The notes under the pieces are model-generated. The model saw only the letters and a program-made list of their open reading frames with translations, was not told where the DNA came from and ran no database searches. This document shows, in pieces, positions 7,647 to 14,799 of a DNA stretch of 64,000 bases (within the stretch, counting starts at the first letter, position 1; every line of letters begins with the position of its first letter). This DNA comes from Pseudorhodoplanes sp. (GTDB lineage: Bacteria; Pseudomonadota; Alphaproteobacteria; Rhizobiales; Xanthobacteraceae). The translations under genes were made by a program, and so were the position numbers. The DNA is taken from positions 471,014-535,013 of the forward strand of contig JALHOD010000001.1 in the NCBI GenBank assembly GCA_022843165.1, written 5' to 3'.

Positions 7647-8365
7647 CCGGGTCCGACGATTTCCTCTCGCGCTGGTCGCGTCGCAAGCAGGAAGCAGCCA
7701 AACAGGCGGCTGAGCCGGCGCAGGATGAATCCGAGACCGGGCCGACAGCCCATGGCGACAACGCAACTGGTGCGCAGCCTGCCGGTCAGTCCATACCGGA
7801 CAACAGCCGCCCTGAACCGTCTTTCGACCTGAGCAAGCTGCCGTCGCTTGAATCCATCGGACCGCGGACCGATGTCAGCATGTTCATGCAGCCTGGTGTG
7901 CCGACCGCCTTGTCCCGTGCGGCGCTTCGCCGCGCCTGGGCGGCAGATCCCGCCATACGCGACTTCATCGGTCTGTCGGAGAACGCCTGGGACTTCACCG
8001 CGCCTGACAGCATGCCGGGTTTTGGCCCTTTGCTGCCCACCGACGACGTGAAGCGCTTGCTGGCGCAGGTTTTCCGGGAGGAGAAACCCGAACATCCGGA
8101 ACAGACGCAAGAGCGCCCCGACGACGCGCAAGCAAATGCGGGATACGCGGAGCCAGTCCAGGAGCATGTGCAGCAATCGGACGAACCGGCACAACTTGCA
8201 GCCAGCGATGAAGAATGTTGCGAGATCGGCGGCACAACGCCAGACAATGAAACGATTTTATCGCGTCGCAATAACGATACTGCTGCAACGCAACAAAAAG
8301 CCGACGAAAAAGTTCCCGAGGCGATTGTGTCCCATCGCCGGCACGGCGGCGCGTTGCCCACTTAA
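7643..8365 (+). CDS. DUF3306-type protein
   Basis: A 240-residue protein, last of the five overlapping genes (ATGA overlap with the DUF3305 gene). It has the family start DDFLSRWSRRKQEA, a conserved core LSKLPSLESIG...TDVSMFM...ALRRAWAADPAIRDF, and then about 85 residues of acidic, Gln/Glu/Asp-rich low-complexity sequence likely to be disordered. The core ends near VKRLLAQVF. It is soluble, without signal peptide. Paired with DUF3305, it is probably an assembly factor for formate dehydrogenase. The low-complexity tail is less GC-rich than its neighbours. Confidence 0.8.
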   Translation: MTGSDDFLSRWSRRKQEAAKQAAEPAQDESETGPTAHGDNATGAQPAGQSIPDNSRPEPSFDLSKLPSLESIGPRTDVSMFMQPGVPTALSRAALRRAWAADPAIRDFIGLSENAWDFTAPDSMPGFGPLLPTDDVKRLLAQVFREEKPEHPEQTQERPDDAQANAGYAEPVQEHVQQSDEPAQLAASDEECCEIGGTTPDNETILSRRNNDTAATQQKADEKVPEAIVSHRRHGGALPT

Positions 8366-8410
8366 TTCTTTGGCAGGTGCGGCGAATTCGCTTTCCATAG
8401 CTTCAAACTA

Positions 8411-8473
8411 TTGACCCATTCCAGACTGGGAGCCTATTGTTTTGAAAGCTTCTGATCTGGAAGCGGGTTTGCT
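8411..8473 (+). promoter_or_regulatory. Candidate promoter of the torD-fdh operon
   Basis: The 128-base gap before the HTH-TorD gene contains TTGACC (8411-8416) and TATTGT (8435-8440), spaced 18 bases, a fair sigma70-type pair. CCAGACTGG (8421-8429), a short palindrome, lies between them and could be an operator. Further down, TGG at 8458 and TTGCT ending at 8473 keep the ten-base spacing between GG and GC of a sigma54 -24/-12 element, although the rest of that consensus is poor. The start codon is at 8494 with AGGGGA just ahead of it. Confidence 0.35.
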
Positions 8474-8493
8474 TTTCTTTTCGGCAGGGGACC

Positions 8494-9270
8494 ATGCGCG
8501 ACTTCGGACTCGAGGAAGCGATCCGCGCTGTCGGCGGCGTCAGCGAACTCGCGCGGCGCATCGGTATTTCACAACCGTCCGTCTCCAACTGGGACCGCAT
8601 CCCCGCCGAGCGAGTCGTCGCCGTTGAGTCTGCAACCAATATCGCGCGCGAGATTCTGCGCCCGGATCTTTACGGCCAGTCCGCAGCAGGCGGCGACGTC
8701 GAGGAAGTCGATTCCGCGCGCGCCCAGGAATATGCGCTGCTCGCGGCCCTGCTCGCGCGTGCGCCGGATGCGGCCCTGTTGAAATCGCTCGCGCAGTTGC
8801 GCGGCGACCCCAGCCCGCTCGGCATCGCTCATGTCGATCTCGCCGAGGCGGCGGCGCGCATCGACGCGCAGCGCGTCGAGCGCGAATTTTTCAATCTCTT
8901 TATCGGCATCGGGCGCGGCGAGTTGCTGCCTTATGCGTCCTACTATCTCACCGGCTTCCTGCACGAGCGCCCGCTCGCCCGGTTGCGCGAGGATCTGCTG
9001 AAGATCGGGATCGAACGCAATCAGGGCAATGCGGAACCGGAAGATCACGCCGCGATGCTGTGCGAGATCATGTCCGGCCTTGCCGGCGGCCGCTTTCCGG
9101 CACCGGCCGGAACTGACCAGGACATTTTCGAGAAACATCTGGCGCCATGGCTCGGCCGTTTCTTCGCCGATCTGGAGCGCGCCGAGGAAGCGGATTTCTA
9201 CCGACGTGTGGGCACGCTCGGCCGTGTGTTTGTTGAGATCGAGATGGAATCCTTCGCGCTGCCAACCTGA
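8494..9270 (+). CDS. TorD-family chaperone with N-terminal Cro/YdaS-like HTH domain
   Basis: A 258-residue fusion. Residues about 1-60 form a helix-turn-helix of the Cro/YdaS type (VSELARRIGISQPSVSNW, then the IPAERVVAVE helix and RPDLYG). Residues about 75-258 are an all-helical TorD/DmsD domain: EYALLAALLARAPD at the start, an EREFFNLFIGIGRGELLPY core and YYLTGFLHERPLA. TorD proteins bind the Tat signal of molybdoenzymes and delay export until cofactor is inserted; the following two genes both encode Tat signals. The DNA-binding head suggests that the same protein reports precursor load to transcription, which is inference. ATG 8494 has AGGGGA three bases upstream. Confidence 0.88.
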   Translation: MRDFGLEEAIRAVGGVSELARRIGISQPSVSNWDRIPAERVVAVESATNIAREILRPDLYGQSAAGGDVEEVDSARAQEYALLAALLARAPDAALLKSLAQLRGDPSPLGIAHVDLAEAAARIDAQRVEREFFNLFIGIGRGELLPYASYYLTGFLHERPLARLREDLLKIGIERNQGNAEPEDHAAMLCEIMSGLAGGRFPAPAGTDQDIFEKHLAPWLGRFFADLERAEEADFYRRVGTLGRVFVEIEMESFALPT

Positions 9271-9302
9271 GCGCGGAGCAAAGAAACCAGGAGGAGACGG
9301 CG

Positions 9303-9512
9303 ATGACACGAGACAGCAAAACGGCAGTCGGACGTCGCGATTTTCTGCGCGCGCTCGGCGCCGGTGCCGGCGTTGCGGTAACGGCCGCCGCGCCGCTCGC
9401 AACCCCCGCGCATGCGGACAGCGAAACCAACGACGAAAAGCGCAAGGCCCGCTACCAAGCCAATTCCGCCAACATCCAGACTTTCTACCGGGTCAACCGG
9501 TATCCGAGCTGA
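9303..9512 (+). CDS. Small Tat-signal protein preceding fdhA (formate dehydrogenase region TAT target)
   Basis: A 69-residue protein that is mostly Tat signal: GRRDFLRALGAGAGVAV with a hydrophobic core and an ATPAHA cleavage region, leaving a mature part of about 30 charged residues ending in TFYRVNRYPS. This matches the small 'formate dehydrogenase region TAT target' family found directly upstream of fdhA. AGGAGG lies shortly before the start. It lies between the chaperone gene and fdhA, 13 bases before the latter. It may be a small periplasmic subunit of the enzyme or a helper of its export; both are inference. Confidence 0.85.
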   Translation: MTRDSKTAVGRRDFLRALGAGAGVAVTAAAPLATPAHADSETNDEKRKARYQANSANIQTFYRVNRYPS

Positions 9513-9525
9513 GGGAGGCATAGCC

Positions 9526-12498
9526 GTGCTGATCAAGAGAACAGAACGCGAGAAGCGCCGCGGCCATCTGGCCGCCTCGCTGGGCAATCAATCGGTCGGC
9601 GGACTCGACCGCCGCACCTTCCTGCGCCGCTCCGGCCTTGCCGCCGGTGGATTGGCGACGCTGGGCGCATTGCCGCTGGCCGGCATGCGCAAGGCGGACG
9701 CCGCCGGCACGGCGCCGACCGGCGCGGGCATCACCATCCGGAAAAACATCTGTACGCACTGCTCGGTCGGCTGCACGGTCTTGGCTGAAGTTCAGAACGG
9801 CGTGTGGGTCGGCCAGGAACCCGGCTGGGATTCCCCGATCAATCGCGGATCGCATTGCGCCAAGGGCGCCGCGGTGCGCGAGCTGGTGCATGGCGACCGC
9901 CGCCTGAAATATCCGATGAAACTGGTCAACGGCCAGTGGCAGCGGATGACGTGGGACAAGGCGATCGACGAGATCGGCGACAAGCTGATGGAAATCCGCG
10001 CCAAGTCCGGACCGGATTCGGTCTACTGGCTCGGTTCGGCCAAGTTCTCCAATGAAGGCGCCTATCTCAACCGCAAATTGGCGGCTTTCTGGGGCACCAA
10101 CAACGTCGATCACCAGGCGCGTATCTGCCATTCGACGACCGTCGCGGGCGTGGCCAATACCTGGGGCTACGGCGCGATGACCAACAGCTACAACGACATC
10201 CGCAACGCCAAGACCATGATCATCATGGGCGGCAACCCGGCGGAAGCGCATCCGGTGTCGCTGCAGCATCTGCTCGAAGGCAAGGAATTGCAGCGGGCGA
10301 ACTACATCGTCATCGACCCGCGCATGACCCGCACCGCCGCGCACGCGACGGAATATGTCCGCATCCGTCCCGGCACCGACATTCCGGTGATCTGGGGCAT
10401 GCTGCACCACATCTTCAAGAACGGCTGGGAGGACAAGGAATTCATCCAGCAGCGCGTCTACGGCATGGATGACATCCGCAAGGAAGTCGAAAAGTGGACT
10501 CCCGAGGAAGTCGAGCGCGTGACCGGCGTGCCGGGCAAGCAGCTCGAGCGCGTCGCCAAGATGTTCGCGACCGAAAAGCCGGCGACCCTGATCTGGTGCA
10601 TGGGCGCCACCCAGCACACGGTCGGAACCGCCAACGTGCGCGCCTTCTGCATCGCGCTGCTGGCGACCGGCAACGTCGGCGGCTTCGGCAACGGCGCCAA
10701 CATCTTCCGCGGCCACTGCAACGTGCAGGGCGCCACCGACCTTGGTCTCGATATCGTGACGCTGCCGCTTTACTACGGCCTCGTTGAAGGCGCGTGGCGG
10801 CATTGGTCGCGGGTCTGGGAAGTCGATTATTCGTGGTTCGAAGGACGCTTCGACACCGTGACTGGCGCCGACGGCAAACCGGTCAAAATGATCAACGCGC
10901 CCGGTATTCCGTCGACACGCTGGTTCGATGCGGCACTGCTGCCGAAGGATCAAGTGTCACAGAAGGACAACCTAAAGGCCATGTTCGTCATGGGCCATGG
11001 CGGCAATACCGTCACCCGCATGCCGGAAGTCGCCAAAGGCCTCGAGAAGATCGACCTGCTGGTGGTGGCCGACCCGCATCCGACCACCTGGGCCGTGCTC
11101 TCCGAGCGCAAGAACGGCACCTACCTGCTGCCGATCTGCACGCAGTTCGAATGCTCGGGCTCGCGCACGGCGTCGAACCGCTCGATCCAGTGGGGCGAGC
11201 AGGTCGTCAAGCCGATCTTCGAGTCGAAGAACGACTACGAGGTGATGTATCTCCTCGCCAAGAAGCTCGGCTTCGCCGACCTGATGTTCAAGAACATCAA
11301 GGTCGAGAACAACGAACCGGTCGCCGAGGATATCCTCCGCGAGATCAACCGCGGCGGATGGTCAACCGGCTATTGCGGCCAGTCGCCGGAACGCCTGAAG
11401 ACCCATATGGCCAACCAGAAGGACTTCGATCTGGTCAGCCTGCGGGCCAAGGACGGTCCGGCCAAGGGCGACTATTACGGTCTGCCGTGGCCGTGCTGGG
11501 GCACGCCGGAATTCAAGCATCCCGGCACGCACCAGCTCTACAACACGAACCTCCCGGTCAAGGACGGCGGCGGCACCTTCCGCGCCCGCTTTGGCGTCGA
11601 GCGTGTGGTCAAGACCAAGGTCATGGAGAATGGCCAGGAGGTCGAGAAAGAGCAGAAGTTCAATCTGCTGGCCGAGGGGTCCTATTCCAAGGACTCGGAG
11701 ATCAAGGACGGCTATCCGGAATTCACGCTCGGCGTGCTGAAGAAGCTCGGCTGGGACAAGGATCTGACGGAAGCCGAAATGGCGGTGATCCAAAAGATCA
11801 ACCCCGCCAATCCGGATGCCGTGGCCTGGTCGATCGACCTCTCCGGCGGCATCCAGCGCGTGGCGATCACCCACGGCTGCATCCCCTACGGCAACGGCAA
11901 GGCGCGGGCGAATGCCTTCGGTCTGCCGGATGCCATCCCGGTGCATCGTGAGCCGATCTACACGCCGCGGCCCGAACTGGTCGCGAAATATCCGACCCTG
12001 CCGAATGCGCGGCAATTCCGCGTGCCGAATATCGGCTTCGACGTGCAGAAGACCGCGGTGGACAAGGGCATTGCCAAGCAATTCCCGCTCGTCCTCACCT
12101 CCGGCCGGCTGGTCGAATACGAAGGTGGCGGCGAGGAAACCCGCTCCAACAAGTGGCTTGCCGAACTCCAGCAGGACATGTTCATCGAGATCAATCCGTC
12201 GGATGCCACCGAACGCGGCATCAAGGATGGCGGCTGGGTCTGGGTGACGGGCGCGGAAAACTCGTCGAAGGCGCGCATGAAGGCGCTGGTCACCGAACGC
12301 GTCGGCAAGGGCGTGGCCTGGTGCCCTTTCCACTTCGCCGGCTGGTTCCAGGGAACCGACCAGCGCAGCAAGTACCCGACCGGCGCCGATCCGATCGTGC
12401 TGGGCGAGAGCGTCAACACGCTCACGACCTACGGTTACGATCCGGTGACCGGCATGCAAGAACCCAAAGCCACGCTCTGCCAGATCCGAGCGGCATAA
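9526..12498 (+). CDS. fdhA: Formate dehydrogenase catalytic (alpha) subunit, cysteine type
   Basis: A 990-residue molybdopterin oxidoreductase that oxidises formate to CO2. GTG 9526 is chosen because GAGGGAGG lies seven bases upstream; the open frame runs further up without a better start. A Tat motif RRTFLRR (29-35) precedes a hydrophobic stretch. Cys76, Cys79, Cys83 and Cys111 bind one 4Fe-4S cluster (CTHCSVGC...SHCAKG). Cys201-His202 in ARICHSTT occupies the place of selenocysteine-His in E. coli FdnG, so this is a Sec-independent enzyme. The C-terminal dinucleotide-binding domain ends near ATLCQIR. It is followed 12 bases later by the beta subunit gene. Mo versus W cannot be told from the sequence. 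Confidence 0.97.
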   Translation: MLIKRTEREKRRGHLAASLGNQSVGGLDRRTFLRRSGLAAGGLATLGALPLAGMRKADAAGTAPTGAGITIRKNICTHCSVGCTVLAEVQNGVWVGQEPGWDSPINRGSHCAKGAAVRELVHGDRRLKYPMKLVNGQWQRMTWDKAIDEIGDKLMEIRAKSGPDSVYWLGSAKFSNEGAYLNRKLAAFWGTNNVDHQARICHSTTVAGVANTWGYGAMTNSYNDIRNAKTMIIMGGNPAEAHPVSLQHLLEGKELQRANYIVIDPRMTRTAAHATEYVRIRPGTDIPVIWGMLHHIFKNGWEDKEFIQQRVYGMDDIRKEVEKWTPEEVERVTGVPGKQLERVAKMFATEKPATLIWCMGATQHTVGTANVRAFCIALLATGNVGGFGNGANIFRGHCNVQGATDLGLDIVTLPLYYGLVEGAWRHWSRVWEVDYSWFEGRFDTVTGADGKPVKMINAPGIPSTRWFDAALLPKDQVSQKDNLKAMFVMGHGGNTVTRMPEVAKGLEKIDLLVVADPHPTTWAVLSERKNGTYLLPICTQFECSGSRTASNRSIQWGEQVVKPIFESKNDYEVMYLLAKKLGFADLMFKNIKVENNEPVAEDILREINRGGWSTGYCGQSPERLKTHMANQKDFDLVSLRAKDGPAKGDYYGLPWPCWGTPEFKHPGTHQLYNTNLPVKDGGGTFRARFGVERVVKTKVMENGQEVEKEQKFNLLAEGSYSKDSEIKDGYPEFTLGVLKKLGWDKDLTEAEMAVIQKINPANPDAVAWSIDLSGGIQRVAITHGCIPYGNGKARANAFGLPDAIPVHREPIYTPRPELVAKYPTLPNARQFRVPNIGFDVQKTAVDKGIAKQFPLVLTSGRLVEYEGGGEETRSNKWLAELQQDMFIEINPSDATERGIKDGGWVWVTGAENSSKARMKALVTERVGKGVAWCPFHFAGWFQGTDQRSKYPTGADPIVLGESVNTLTTYGYDPVTGMQEPKATLCQIRAA

Positions 12499-12510
12499 GG
12501 AGACGCAACC

Positions 12511-13107
12511 ATGGCTCGTATGAAATTTCTTTGCGACGCCGATCGTTGCATCGAGTGCAACGCTTGCGTCACCGCCTGCAAGAACGAAAACGAAGTGCCG
12601 TGGGGCATCAATCGCCGGCGTGTCGTCACCATCAATGACGGCAAGCCGGGCGAACGCTCGGTGTCCATGGCCTGCATGCATTGCACCGACGCGCCCTGCG
12701 CGTCGGTCTGCCCGGTGAACTGCTTCTACACCACCGCAGACGCCGTGGTTCTTCACTCGAAGGACCTCTGCATCGGCTGCGGCTATTGCTTCTACGCCTG
12801 CCCGTTCGGCGCACCGCAATATCCGCGCGTCGGCAATTTCGGTTCGCGCGGCAAGATGGACAAGTGCACCTTCTGCGCCGGCGGTCCGGAGACCGACAAC
12901 GCGCAGGTGGAATACGAGAAATACGGCGCGAACCGTCTGGCGGAGGGCAAGCTGCCGCTCTGCGCCGAGATGTGCTCGACCAAGTCTCTTTTGGCCGGTG
13001 ACGGAGAAATCATCGCCCAGATCTACAAGGAGCGCGTCGTCAAGCGCGGCTACGGCTCTGGCGCCTGGGGCTGGAAGACCGCCTACAAAGAGACGATCGC
13101 CTCGTAA
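12511..13107 (+). CDS. fdhB: Formate dehydrogenase iron-sulfur (beta) subunit
   Basis: A 198-residue electron-transfer subunit with four 4Fe-4S sites in the NrfC/FdnH arrangement: CIECNACVTACKNEN near the start, CMHCTDAPCASVCPVNC, CIGCGYCFYACPFGAP and KCTFC...CAEMCSTKSL. It passes electrons from the FdhA cluster to the cytochrome b subunit. It is shorter than E. coli FdnH (about 294 residues) and shows no C-terminal membrane anchor, as in FDH3-type enzymes. It has no signal peptide, so it is presumably co-exported with the Tat-bearing alpha subunit. AGGAG precedes the ATG. Confidence 0.96.
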   Translation: MARMKFLCDADRCIECNACVTACKNENEVPWGINRRRVVTINDGKPGERSVSMACMHCTDAPCASVCPVNCFYTTADAVVLHSKDLCIGCGYCFYACPFGAPQYPRVGNFGSRGKMDKCTFCAGGPETDNAQVEYEKYGANRLAEGKLPLCAEMCSTKSLLAGDGEIIAQIYKERVVKRGYGSGAWGWKTAYKETIAS

Positions 13108-13119
13108 CTTCGCAACAGG

Positions 13120-13156
13120 CCGGGCGGCGGGATCATCCTCGCCGCCCGGTCGTTTT
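13120..13156 (+). terminator. Strong hairpin between fdhB and fdhC
   Basis: CCGGGCGGCG (13120-13129) and CGCCGCCCGG (13140-13149) form a perfect ten-base stem with a ten-base loop, followed by TCGTTTTG. It resembles an intrinsic terminator with a short U run, placed inside the operon, so it may reduce read-through into fdhC or protect the upstream mRNA 3' end. Confidence 0.6.
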
Positions 13157-13186
13157 GCCAACAGACAGAACAAGGAGGGTATGGGG

Positions 13187-14200
13187 ATGGCCAAGTTCTT
13201 GACGACCATTCGCTTGGCGGTCGGCGCGATCGCGCTGCTCTGCGTCCTGGCGATTGCGGCGCCGGTGAGCGCGCAGGATCGCAATCCGGACGGATCGGTC
13301 AATCCGACCGCAAGTGCGGTGAAGGAAGATCAGCTTCTGCGCGAACTGAACAGGATCCAGGGCCGCGTGACCATCCCGGACACGAAAGAAGGCGTCCTGA
13401 TCCAGCCGGCCGGCCGCGAATGGCGCGAATTCCATCAGGTTACGCTGTACTGGATCGGCGCGATTTCGATCATCGGCATGCTCGCCCTGCTCGTGATCTT
13501 CTATCTGATGCGCGGCATGGTCAAAATCGAGCATGGCCGATCCGGCCGAACCGTTGTGCGGTTCAACCCATTTGAACGATTCGTGCATTGGCTGACGGCG
13601 GCCTGCTTCATCGTTCTGGCGGTGTCCGGACTCAACATCACGTTCGGCAAATCCCTGCTGTTGCCGCTGATGGGAGCAGACGCATTCGCCGGCTGGTCGC
13701 AATGGGGCAAATACGCTCACAATTACCTAAGCTTCCCCTTCACCATCGGCGTCGTTCTGATTTTCCTGATGTGGATCGGCGGCAACATTCCCAGTCGCAC
13801 CGACGTGGAATGGGTCAAGCGCGGCGGCGGACTTTTCGGACACGACCATCCGCCGGCCTATCGCTTCAATGCCGGCCAGAAGATGATCTACTGGATCGTG
13901 GTTTTGGGCGGCACGGCGGTGGCGGTCAGCGGCTATATCCTGATGTTCCCGTTCTACGGCGGCATGACGGTGGCAGGCATGCAGCTTGCCGGAATCGTGC
14001 ACGGCGTGGTGGCGGTCCTGTTCATCGCAGCCATGCTGGCCCACATCTACATTGGCACACTGGGCATGGAAGGCGCCTTCGAAGCGATGGGCACCGGCGA
14101 GGTCGATGTGAACTGGGCCAAGGAACATCACAGCCTGTGGCTGGAGGAGGAAGCCCGCCGGGTCGGTGGAGCAACGCCCCGCGCCACGCCCGCTGAGTAG
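13187..14200 (+). CDS. fdhC: Formate dehydrogenase cytochrome b (gamma) subunit
   Basis: A 337-residue membrane subunit. ATG 13187 is chosen since AAGGAGGG ends seven bases upstream; an ATG at 13181 is too close to it. An N-terminal signal-like segment ends in APVSAQ. A first membrane helix follows (VTLYWIGAISIIGML), then the cytochrome b561-type core with FNPFERFVHW, in which His is a likely heme b ligand, and further membrane helices with His in HNYLSFPF, IVHGVVAVLF and AHIYIG. It takes electrons from FdhB to quinone, or possibly to a periplasmic cytochrome. It closes the structural operon and is followed by a terminator. Confidence 0.93.
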   Translation: MAKFLTTIRLAVGAIALLCVLAIAAPVSAQDRNPDGSVNPTASAVKEDQLLRELNRIQGRVTIPDTKEGVLIQPAGREWREFHQVTLYWIGAISIIGMLALLVIFYLMRGMVKIEHGRSGRTVVRFNPFERFVHWLTAACFIVLAVSGLNITFGKSLLLPLMGADAFAGWSQWGKYAHNYLSFPFTIGVVLIFLMWIGGNIPSRTDVEWVKRGGGLFGHDHPPAYRFNAGQKMIYWIVVLGGTAVAVSGYILMFPFYGGMTVAGMQLAGIVHGVVAVLFIAAMLAHIYIGTLGMEGAFEAMGTGEVDVNWAKEHHSLWLEEEARRVGGATPRATPAE

Positions 14201-14226
14201 ATTTACCAGTCAATCTGAAAAGATAG

Positions 14227-14257
14227 AGCGCCCGGCGGCATTCCGCCGGGCGCTTTG
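14227..14257 (+). terminator. Terminator after fdhC
   Basis: AGCGCCCGGCGG (14227-14238) and CCGCCGGGCGCT (14243-14254) form a perfect twelve-base stem with a four-base loop, followed by a short T-rich stretch TTGCT. It separates the fdh structural genes from mobB. Confidence 0.75.
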
Positions 14258-14260
14258 CTA

Positions 14261-14266
14261 TATAAT
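14261..14266 (+). promoter_or_regulatory. Perfect -10 hexamer directly before mobB
   Basis: TATAAT, the exact sigma70 -10 consensus, ends five bases before the mobB ATG at 14272. A transcript from it would start at or next to the A of the ATG, giving a leaderless mRNA; no Shine-Dalgarno sequence is seen. No convincing -35 box is present because the terminator occupies that place. Confidence 0.4.
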
Positions 14267-14271
14267 GAAGT

Positions 14272-14799
14272 ATGCAGATCATTGGCCTCGCCGGCTGGAG
14301 CGGTTCCGGCAAAACCACTCTCCTGACCCGCGTCATCCCGCGCCTGCTGGCGCGCGGCAAGCGCGTCTCGACGCTCAAACATGCCCATCACGCCTTCGAC
14401 ATCGACCGGCCCGGCAAGGATTCGTTCGAGCACCGCTCGGCCGGCGCCACCGAGGTTCTGGTGGTCTCCGCCAATCGCTGGGCGCTGATGCACGAATTGC
14501 GCGGCGCGCCCGAGCCCGGCTTACGCGACATGCTCGACCGCTTGTCGGATGTCGATCTGGTCCTGATTGAAGGTTTCAAACGGCAGAAATTCCCGAAGCT
14601 CGAAATCTATCGCGCCGAGAACGGCAAGCCGTTGTTGCACCCCGACGACGACTGGATCGTCGCCGTGGCCACCGACGCGCCCCTGCCGCAATCGAAGGTG
14701 CAGGTCGTGGATCTGAACGACATCGACAAGATCGCCGATCTGTTGCTGGTGGAAGCCATGCCGGTGGCGGACCTCGACGCGCAGGCGGAAACGGTCTGA
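14272..14799 (+). CDS. mobB: Molybdopterin-guanine dinucleotide biosynthesis adaptor MobB
   Basis: A 175-residue P-loop GTPase-like protein. The Walker A GWSGSGKTT is at residues 8-16, followed by STLKHAHHAFDIDRPGKDS and HRSAGA, diagnostic of MobB, and a switch-like DVDLVLIEGFK. MobB helps MobA attach GMP to molybdopterin to make the MGD cofactor used by FdhA. It is translationally linked to moeA by a TGATG junction, and mobA and fdhD lie just beyond on the other strand, so the whole bis-MGD branch is next to its client enzyme. Confidence 0.95.
   Translation: MQIIGLAGWSGSGKTTLLTRVIPRLLARGKRVSTLKHAHHAFDIDRPGKDSFEHRSAGATEVLVVSANRWALMHELRGAPEPGLRDMLDRLSDVDLVLIEGFKRQKFPKLEIYRAENGKPLLHPDDDWIVAVATDAPLPQSKVQVVDLNDIDKIADLLLVEAMPVADLDAQAETV

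Noticed and set aside
9412..9525. Upstream extension of the fdhA frame into the small Tat gene
   Set aside because: The GTG at 9526 has a strong ribosome site, and the extension overlaps the Tat-signal gene in another frame.
10126..10128. Possible selenocysteine codon in fdhA
   Set aside because: The active-site codon is TGC (cysteine), not TGA, so no recoding is needed.
9493..10953. 486-codon minus-strand frame opposite fdhA
   Set aside because: Antisense shadow of a strongly conserved enzyme; low-complexity translation and no ribosome site.
11362..13302. 646-codon minus-strand frame opposite fdhA and fdhB
   Set aside because: Crosses two real genes on the other strand and shows no family motif.
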